Assembly (NCBI GenBank): GCA_002347475.1
Contig: DDXI01000027.1
Span: 1 to 28,308 of the forward strand
DNA length: 28,308 bases
Direction: 5' to 3'
Source: Peptococcaceae bacterium UBA2264
GTDB lineage: Bacteria; Bacillota; Desulfitobacteriia; Desulfitobacteriales; Desulfitobacteriaceae
In this document: piece after piece, positions 22,686 to 28,308 of the stretch
How positions within the stretch are numbered: position 1 is the first letter of the stretch
How the letters are laid out: each line of letters opens with the position of its first letter
Made by a program: the position numbers and the translations under genes
Notes under the pieces: generated by a model
Databases searched by the model: none
What the model was told of the DNA's origin: nothing
What the model saw: the letters and a program-made list of their open reading frames with translations, nothing else

Positions 22686-23975
22686 TCAAGCCTCTGGCAT
22701 TGCCGCTGCAATAGCTGCCCCTATACCTGAGCCGTCCTTGACCAGGCTTAATTTCACAAGTGCATGCTCATTTCCCAGAGCTTCATTGACATTTTTTTCG
22801 ATGTGCCTGGAATAGCCCGGTAATTTTTCGAAAAGAGAACCGTCAATAGCGATACTGTGCGGTGATTTCAAATCCGGATCCATATACCTTACGATCCCAG
22901 TAAAAATACCGGCAATCAGATCAGCCGATCTGTTGACAATACAGCGGGCCAGATATCTGATTGTTTCCAGATCTTTGTCAGTGTATGACACCAAACCCCA
23001 CTTGTCTTTCAGCAGGTGATCTATTTCAGCATCTTCTTCCTCAGCCAGTATTAAGGCCATATCACCAGTACTGACAGCATAGGGAGTATTCAAAATTTCG
23101 GGGAAATTCCGGATAGTAAAAACAAGCCGGTTTTTAGCCAGATAGATAAACATCAGGCGCAGGATTTCGCCCAGATAGCGTCCGGCTACCATTTTTTCCA
23201 GACGGTAAATTCCCGGTATTTCACTCTGAATATCGACTTCAATATCAAAGACGTTTTCCCGGAGTGTCTTATGGCTAAAACCGCCGGCTTCAATATTGAT
23301 TATCTCCCCCTTGCTGAAACCAGCCTGTGTTTCCACATAGCAGCTATTGTAACCTGTGCCGCAGATAGAACCAATATCAATACCCGGATCCTGATAGGCG
23401 CCGGCCAGTAAAGTTGCCACAGTATCATTGACCAGTGCTGTAATTTCGATATTGGTCAGCCCTTGGGAAATCAAGGCTTGGGCCAGCAGGGCATTAACAT
23501 CCTGGCCTTGCAGGGAAGCCAGTTCAATCTCCTTACTCCAGTGAAGCAAGAGTGCCGACTTGCGCGAAGTCTGCTTCGCTGGAAAGGAAAAGCAATGACC
23601 CAATAGATATTTCTGATCCTGATTAATCATCTTCCCGATTTCCGTGGCCAAAAAACTGAATAGTTCTTCACCAGTTGAGATAGTGTCCTGCAGCTGGGCC
23701 AGAACATAAATTTTCCGCTCTCTGATTTGGCAAGTGCCCTCCTTGAGATTTACCAGCAGGATCCGGATATTTGTACCTCCAAAATCCAGGGCAATAATAT
23801 CCCCCTCCTCCCTGCCTGAAGGCTTAGAAAAACAACTTCTGAGCATCTTCAAAGAACCTTCCTGGGGTGATAAACGGCACAGGATCATTTCGTTTTCAAA
23901 AGCCCTGGCAATCTCGTTGATCTGAGTTTTTGAAGTTTTAAACATTTCGCCTAATGTCGCTAAAATAATATTCAT
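22686..23975 (-). CDS. Hexokinase of the eukaryote-type family
   Basis: A 429-residue ATP-dependent hexose kinase giving glucose 6-phosphate. It carries the signatures of the eukaryotic hexokinase family rather than bacterial ROK or Glk enzymes: LDFGGTNIRILLV (63-75, phosphate 1), FSFPAKQTS (129-137, sugar site), LVNDTVATLLAGAY (181-194, catalytic Asp184), GTGYNSCYVE (206-215), INIEAGGF (226-233) and IDGSLFEKLPGY. I place the start at the ATG of MNIILATLG (23975), which follows GAAGGGGTAGTAAAT; a TTG-initiated extension of 15 residues lacks a ribosome binding site. It lies 55 bases downstream of the GH13-GH77 gene on the same strand, so it probably phosphorylates glucose released by that enzyme. 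Such kinases are uncommon in bacteria. Confidence 0.92.
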   Translation of the reverse strand: MNIILATLGEMFKTSKTQINEIARAFENEMILCRLSPQEGSLKMLRSCFSKPSGREEGDIIALDFGGTNIRILLVNLKEGTCQIRERKIYVLAQLQDTISTGEELFSFLATEIGKMINQDQKYLLGHCFSFPAKQTSRKSALLLHWSKEIELASLQGQDVNALLAQALISQGLTNIEITALVNDTVATLLAGAYQDPGIDIGSICGTGYNSCYVETQAGFSKGEIINIEAGGFSHKTLRENVFDIEVDIQSEIPGIYRLEKMVAGRYLGEILRLMFIYLAKNRLVFTIRNFPEILNTPYAVSTGDMALILAEEEDAEIDHLLKDKWGLVSYTDKDLETIRYLARCIVNRSADLIAGIFTGIVRYMDPDLKSPHSIAIDGSLFEKLPGYSRHIEKNVNEALGNEHALVKLSLVKDGSGIGAAIAAAMPEA

Positions 23976-24030
23976 ATTTACTACCCCTTCTTCTAATGCA
24001 AATATGCTTCGTTTATCCAAAATTTTTACC

Positions 24031-27000
24031 TCAAGGATATCTTTCCGACTTTAGGGCCAGAGTGCCCAGCCAAGTTTTCACCTCATCTGTCAATAGCGAT
24101 GGACTCATTTGCCACTGCCAGTTTTTACCTCCTACAGTTCCCGGAATATTTATGCGGGCATTTGTATCCAGACCCAAGATATCCTGCATGGGGATAATAA
24201 CCCAGGCAGCCGGACTCAGATAAAGATCCTCCATCAGTTTGCGGCAGGCAATTTTCATTTTCGCATCTTCGCTGACCTCATCCTCATCCTCCTTCATTTT
24301 ATCTGCGTTCGCTGCGTCCTCTCTGCTTTTATTCCTATCCCAATTATCCTTTATCTCATACATATTCCTTACCGTATTATCCGCTGCTGATCCAGCAGAC
24401 TGCAGGCTCTCCTCATCCTGGAGTTTCCGGGCCTTAACCCAGCCCAGCAAAGTATCATTATCATGTGTGCCTGAGTAGTAGACGAGATTAATGTCCTTGT
24501 CAGCTAGACCTTCCTCCAAGGGCGTGAACTGGAGTATTTTCATGCCCGGCAGCCCAAAAATTCGCTTCAGAATATTGACTTCAGGGGTTATAAAGCCCAG
24601 ATCCTCGGCAATGAAGGGTAATTTCCCGAATTCAGCACTCAGGCTTTCCAGAAACCTTTTCCCGGGTCCTTTCATCCATTTACCCTTTACCGCAGTCTCC
24701 TCACTCGCTTCAATTTCCCAGAAGGCTTCCAGCCCCCGGAAATGATCGATCCGAATATAATCATAATAACGGAGCGTCAGACGTATCCTTTTTTTCCACC
24801 AGGAATAGTTTGCCGAGGCCAAAGCCTCCCAATTATAAAGAGGATTACCCCACCGCTGACCTGTCGCACTAAAATAGTCCGGGGGTACGCCGGCAACTTT
24901 AGCAGGTTTTCCGCTCTCTTCCAGGACAAAAAAACGGCGGTTCGCCCAGACGTCACAGCTGTCAGCAGCGACAAAAAGCGGAATATCTCCGATCAGTTTG
25001 ATCCCTTTAGCCAGAGCGTACTGCCTGATTGCCTGCCATTCAAAGAAAAAAGTATACTGCACAAAGCGGTTGAATTCTATCTCCTCGGTCAGCAGCTGCG
25101 AATATCTCACAATACTTGCCTCAGTACGCGCGGCAATCCCCTGTTCCCAGTCATACCAGGCTGTCTCCCCGAAATGAGTTTTCAAAGCTCGGAAAAGGGT
25201 GTAATCCCCCAGCCATTCAGCATTTGCTCTTATGAAGCTCAGATAATTCTGTGAAGAAAGATACTTCGTTTCCGGCTTCCCCGGTAGCGGAGAAGCCACT
25301 TCCTCTTCCTTCATCCTGACCTGAAAGACCTGGAACGCCGCCCGCAATAATTCGTATTTCAGCCCGGAACTCAAGGGACTTCTAAAATTAACAATATTAT
25401 CCGGGACTTGCTCAAGGACCTCCTCAGGAACGTTCTCCTGACTTACCTCCCGCACCTTCTTCCTAACCTGCTCGGGCTTTAAAAGCCCTTCCAGCAGCAA
25501 ATGGTCCAGGCTGATAAGCAGAGGATTGCCGGCAAAAGCAGAATCGCTTTGGTAGGGAGAATTCCCAATACCGGTTGGATTCAAGGGGAGGATCTGCCAT
25601 AGGGATTGCTGGCATTCGGCCAGAAAGTCCAGAAACCGGTAAGCCTCTTCCCCAAAATCTCCCGCCCCCCAATCCGAAGGCAAAGAGCTGACCGGCATTA
25701 AGACTCCGCAGGAGCGAGAGAGTGTTGGCGCCCAGCAAGCAGGGTCAACTTTTTTACTGAAGCAGGCTCTCCCTGACGAAGGCCCTATTTCCAGAGTCAG
25801 GTTGGCCCTTTCCTCCCGGGAAATAACTTCCCCGCTCAGCAAATCTATTTCGTACGGAAAAGGCTGAAGTTCCCAATCCAGGGTTACTTCCCTCGTCTCT
25901 GTGCTATGGCGGTTGATTAATACGGTGATCTCTTCGTTTTTTCCTCTTCGCCTATAACCGTAGACATCGGACGGACGATAAAATGATTGGAAATCGCCTG
26001 TCTGCAGCACCTCATATTCCAGGCGCAGACGAATCATTCTTTTATACCAGTCCTGGAGCTCTCTGTCCTCATTACCCCAAGGGTATGTACCCCTGTTATA
26101 AGGGTCACCATAACCTTCCAGCCCGGCCTCATCCCCATAATAAATACAAGGGACTCCGGGAAAGGTCATTTGCACCAGGCTCAGAAGTCGTAATCTCTGC
26201 ACAGCCAGTTGTCGGGCTAAAGAATTGAGCATGAAGGACTGCCGCTCTATATCAGATAAATCACCTTCAGGCGGAGCCCCCCCCAAGATGGTCAGGATCC
26301 GCGGCCTGTCGTGACTGCCAATCAGGTTCATAGCAGCATAAAAGTTCTCCCGGGGATAATTTTCATATAGACTCAGGATTTGGCGGTAAAGCATACCGGC
26401 ATCACTTTGTCCGAGGAGGAAATTAAGAAACATCTCTCGCCAGGGATAATTCATCGTGGCATCCAGTTCATTGCCCCAGAAATACTGCCGCAGCCGGCCG
26501 TAACTCTCCTTATGGGAGGCATCTTCCCAAACCTCCCCAATGAGAACGGCTTCCGGGTTGATTTCCTTAACTGCTTGCCGCAATTCCTGAATAAACTCAT
26601 CCGGAAGCTCGTCGGCAACATCTAAACGCCAGCCTGCAATTCCTTTTTTCATCCACTTCTGGATGACACTGTCTTCAGAACCATAGATAAATTGCCGGTA
26701 AGAAGGATCCATTTCCTCTACTTCCGGCAGGGTATCAACATCCCACCAGCATTCGTAGATATCGCAGCTTAGTTTGAACTTATACCACTTAAAGTAGGCT
26801 GAATCCGGGGACTGATAAGCACCCAGCCCTGGATAATTGCCATATTTGTTAAAATAAATGCTGTCGCTTCCAGTATGGCTGAATACCCCGTCCAGAATAA
26901 TTGAGATACCCAGGGACTTGGCCCTCGCAACTAATAACTCCAAAGTTTCTTCATCGCCAAAGGCCGGATCGATCTTCAAATAATCCGAGGTATCGTATTT

Positions 27001-27771
27001 ATGATTGCTGGGAGAATCAAAAATCGGATTAAAATAGATAATACTAATACCCAGTTCCTTCAGATAGGGCAGTTTCTCCAGTACTCCGGAAAGATTGCCG
27101 CCGAAGAAATCCCAATGGGATACCCTGCCACGCTCATCCTTGATATAAACAGGGGTATCGTTCCAGTTAGTATGCAGAAGGGAGTTCTTACGAGGATAAA
27201 GAATGCAACCATTTTGCTGTCCTTTTTTAAAACGATCGACAAATATCTGATACATGATTCCCTGCTTATACCAAGCAGGAACCTCAGCCGGCTGGTAAAC
27301 TGTAATCTGGTAGGAGGGAGGGTGGTCCTCTTGCCTCAGCTGCCCCTCGCCGCCGAGTCTTTCCCCGTTATTACCATAATAAAATGTCCTGGAACCGGTC
27401 TTAATAACAAAATAATACCAAACCAGCCCGGGTGTAGCAGGAACCTCATACTCCACCCCAAAAAGGCAGTATTCAGGGGGCGCTGTTTGAGGTTCGAAGA
27501 CCTGAACTATTGCGGTCATCGCAGGGTTTGGGGGGATAACTTCTGGTTTCGAAGCGCGAAGTTCGAGGTTCATAGTTTGGAACTCACCGGGAATTAAACT
27601 CATGGGAATAATTCTTTCCCGTCCCTTTTTCCAGAGGCGCAAATAACAGGCTTCAATGGGGATTCCTGCAGATATCTTCAGCCGGAAACCAATCTTCCGG
27701 CCACATTCAACCGCTCCAAATGGTTTGCGGTAAAACAGATTATGGGAATCGTGATAAGCATATAAATCCAT
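24031..27771 (-). CDS. GH13 alpha-amylase/neopullulanase fused to GH77 4-alpha-glucanotransferase
   Basis: A 1246-residue two-enzyme fusion for alpha-glucan breakdown. Residues about 10-165 resemble the N-terminal domain of neopullulanase-type GH13 enzymes. The GH13 barrel follows with catalytic Asp384 (GWRLDVADE), Glu413 (IGEVWED) and Asp488 (IGSHDRPR). After a linker near 672-688, residues about 689-1246 are a MalQ-like GH77: LMPVSSLPSDWGAGDFG, PLNPTGIGNSPYQSDSAFAG, Asp1009 in RIDHFRGLEAFWE, Glu1056 in AEDLG and Asp1104 in GTHDNDT. About 55 highly charged residues at 1117-1172 (24256-24423) look like an insertion relative to typical MalQ. Residues 68-78 (NLELRASKPEV) are encoded by a TTCGA-type repeat. 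The start is 27771, where AGGAGG is five bases before the ATG; an upstream extension reads only repeat. Probably cytoplasmic, between glgA and hexokinase. Confidence 0.93.
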   Translation of the reverse strand: MDLYAYHDSHNLFYRKPFGAVECGRKIGFRLKISAGIPIEACYLRLWKKGRERIIPMSLIPGEFQTMNLELRASKPEVIPPNPAMTAIVQVFEPQTAPPEYCLFGVEYEVPATPGLVWYYFVIKTGSRTFYYGNNGERLGGEGQLRQEDHPPSYQITVYQPAEVPAWYKQGIMYQIFVDRFKKGQQNGCILYPRKNSLLHTNWNDTPVYIKDERGRVSHWDFFGGNLSGVLEKLPYLKELGISIIYFNPIFDSPSNHKYDTSDYLKIDPAFGDEETLELLVARAKSLGISIILDGVFSHTGSDSIYFNKYGNYPGLGAYQSPDSAYFKWYKFKLSCDIYECWWDVDTLPEVEEMDPSYRQFIYGSEDSVIQKWMKKGIAGWRLDVADELPDEFIQELRQAVKEINPEAVLIGEVWEDASHKESYGRLRQYFWGNELDATMNYPWREMFLNFLLGQSDAGMLYRQILSLYENYPRENFYAAMNLIGSHDRPRILTILGGAPPEGDLSDIERQSFMLNSLARQLAVQRLRLLSLVQMTFPGVPCIYYGDEAGLEGYGDPYNRGTYPWGNEDRELQDWYKRMIRLRLEYEVLQTGDFQSFYRPSDVYGYRRRGKNEEITVLINRHSTETREVTLDWELQPFPYEIDLLSGEVISREERANLTLEIGPSSGRACFSKKVDPACWAPTLSRSCGVLMPVSSLPSDWGAGDFGEEAYRFLDFLAECQQSLWQILPLNPTGIGNSPYQSDSAFAGNPLLISLDHLLLEGLLKPEQVRKKVREVSQENVPEEVLEQVPDNIVNFRSPLSSGLKYELLRAAFQVFQVRMKEEEVASPLPGKPETKYLSSQNYLSFIRANAEWLGDYTLFRALKTHFGETAWYDWEQGIAARTEASIVRYSQLLTEEIEFNRFVQYTFFFEWQAIRQYALAKGIKLIGDIPLFVAADSCDVWANRRFFVLEESGKPAKVAGVPPDYFSATGQRWGNPLYNWEALASANYSWWKKRIRLTLRYYDYIRIDHFRGLEAFWEIEASEETAVKGKWMKGPGKRFLESLSAEFGKLPFIAEDLGFITPEVNILKRIFGLPGMKILQFTPLEEGLADKDINLVYYSGTHDNDTLLGWVKARKLQDEESLQSAGSAADNTVRNMYEIKDNWDRNKSREDAANADKMKEDEDEVSEDAKMKIACRKLMEDLYLSPAAWVIIPMQDILGLDTNARINIPGTVGGKNWQWQMSPSLLTDEVKTWLGTLALKSERYP
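27546..27575 (-). repeat. TTCGA-type repeat, copy C, inside the GH13-GH77 reading frame
   Basis: The plus strand reads GTTTCGAAGCGCGAAGTTCG then AGGTTCA. It shares the TTCGARRCRCGA core with the two copies upstream of the gene. It is translated in frame as NLELRASKPEV (residues 68-78), a stretch that has no obvious role between two beta-strand-like segments. Confidence 0.5.
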
Positions 27772-27785
27772 TCTTACCTCCTGCA

Positions 27786-27822
27786 AATTCGAGGTTCGAG
27801 GCACGAGATTCGAAGTTCGAAG
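27786..27822 (-). repeat. TTCGA-type repeat, copy A, just upstream of the GH13-GH77 ribosome binding site
   Basis: Contains GAGGTTCGAGGCACGAGATT and then CGAAGTTCGAAGCA on the plus strand. Translated in the gene's frame it would give RTSNLVPRTSNL, showing a 21-base (seven-codon) period. It ends within about ten bases of the AGGAGG of the downstream gene. Confidence 0.6.
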
Positions 27823-27939
27823 CATGGGGTGCAATGCTCAATGAGTGAATGGCTCTGCTGCGATGGTGAACTTGCAAGTGCATCTTCCAAGCTGGTAATT
27901 TTTCAGAGTAGAAAAATGCGTCGTTCAAGTTGTAAAGTG

Positions 27940-27971
27940 AGGTTCGATGCCCGAGGTTCGAAACACGAAAT
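27940..27971 (-). repeat. TTCGA-type repeat, copy B, between glgA and GH13-GH77
   Basis: Reads GGTTCGATGCCCGAGGTTCG then AAACACGAA on the plus strand and ends beside the glgA stop codon. GAGGTTCGAAACACGA is a two-mismatch match to GAGGTTCGAGGCACGA in copy A. The 118 bases between the copies contain only a small palindrome ACTTGCAAGT (27871-27880). Confidence 0.6.
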
Positions 27972-27974
27972 GTT

Positions 27975-28308
27975 TTAAAGCAGGGACTCGTATAACTGCA
28001 TATAGGTCTGAGCTGGCCGCTTCCAGCTGAAGTCGCATCGTCTGGCATTTTCCTGGATTTTTTCCCAGGCAGCCTTTTTTTCGCTGAAAAGTTTTACAGC
28101 CCGCTGTACTGCAAACAAGAATTCATGGGCATTGTAGGCAGCGAAGCTGAAGCCGTTGCCCCGGCCGTTGGCCTCATTAAAAGGCTGCACGGTGTCTTTT
28201 AAGCCACCGGTTTCCCTGACTAGCGGGATGGTCCCATAGCGCATGGCAATCATTTGGGATATGCCGCAGGGTTCATAGAGGGAAGGCATCAGAAAAAGAT
28301 CAGAGCCG
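27975..28308 (-). CDS. glgA: Glycogen synthase, C-terminal part, cut by the right edge
   Basis: The last about 110 residues of a GT5 ADP-glucose glycogen synthase. The frame is open to the window edge (GSDLFLMPSLYEPCGISQM) and contains the GlgA signature SLYEPCGISQMIAMRYGTIP, the nucleotide-binding VRETGGLKDTVQPFNE, and the usual C-terminal helix ending YMQLYESLL. GlgA extends the alpha-1,4-glucan from ADP-glucose in the cytoplasm. The start lies outside the window. It is followed on the same strand, after about 200 bases with two TTCGA repeats, by the GH13-GH77 gene, so synthesis and breakdown enzymes are linked. Confidence 0.95.
   Translation of the reverse strand, partial: GSDLFLMPSLYEPCGISQMIAMRYGTIPLVRETGGLKDTVQPFNEANGRGNGFSFAAYNAHEFLFAVQRAVKLFSEKKAAWEKIQENARRCDFSWKRPAQTYMQLYESLL

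Noticed and set aside
23976..24020. TTG-initiated 15-residue extension of hexokinase
   Set aside because: No ribosome binding site before the TTG; AAGGGG is well placed for the ATG at 23975.
27772..27834. N-terminal extension of GH13-GH77
   Set aside because: The extra 21 codons are the TTCGA repeat and the AGGAGG site itself; the strong ribosome binding site points to 27771.
24031..28308. Many plus-strand ORFs of 60-200 codons opposite the glycogen genes
   Set aside because: All are antisense shadows of minus-strand genes with clear catalytic motifs; none has a ribosome binding site or recognisable product.

Overview
The window looks like a chromosomal segment of an anaerobic, low-to-moderate-GC Clostridia member, most like Peptococcaceae, Desulfitobacteriaceae or Syntrophomonadaceae. 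That placement is inferred from gene content and is not a database result. The reasons are: consistently strong AGGAGG-type ribosome binding sites; thiazole synthesis through the oxygen-sensitive radical SAM enzyme ThiH; a remnant of a clostridial-type sulfite/nitrite reductase; and many Rho-independent terminators. I see no rRNA, tRNA, CRISPR array, phage or complete insertion sequence.

Layout, left to right. Bases 1-402 hold no convincing gene. An orphan 79-residue protein and a PLP aminotransferase follow on the plus strand (403-1906). On the minus strand come a ThiE-HAD phosphatase fusion overlapping thiM (2138-4223), then acetyl-CoA synthetase (4528-6474) and an MFS exporter (6677-7921). 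Next are a nucleoside kinase (8112-9515, plus) and a secreted LysM-NlpC/P60 peptidoglycan hydrolase (minus) whose leader carries two nested inverted repeats. A sulfite/nitrite reductase pseudogene (10793-11058) and a beta-CASP metallo-beta-lactamase nuclease (11359-12957) are on the plus strand. The minus strand then carries a LemA/DUF2207 envelope pair (13002-15478), a CoA-transferase-GNAT fusion (15692-17578) and a NagZ-type GH3 hexosaminidase (17704-18921). The plus strand has the thiSFGH operon (19382-22371), preceded by a promoter and an intrinsic terminator but no TPP aptamer. The right end, all minus, has a 24-residue membrane microprotein with its own promoter and terminator (22491-22565), a eukaryote-type hexokinase, a 1246-residue GH13-GH77 fusion, and the C-terminal part of glycogen synthase running off the right edge.

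How the genes work together. Two thiamin loci about 15 kb apart are complementary: thiSFGH makes the thiazole phosphate, while thiM and thiE-HAD salvage thiazole, join it to the pyrimidine and probably dephosphorylate thiamin monophosphate. thiC, thiD and a thiamin (pyro)phosphokinase are not in the window. AcsA and the CoA-transferase both act at the acetate/acetyl-CoA node, and the GNAT domain fused to the latter hints at acylation-based control. NlpC/P60, NagZ and LemA/DUF2207 concern the cell envelope. GlgA, GH13-GH77 and hexokinase form a glycogen synthesis and mobilisation cluster that delivers glucose 6-phosphate.

The most notable items are the independently transcribed microprotein gene, the ThiE-HAD and CoA-transferase-GNAT fusions, the riboswitch-less attenuator-like thiS leader, the nested dyad before the NlpC/P60 gene, and a dispersed TTCGA-rich repeat family that has entered the reading frame of the GH13-GH77 gene.
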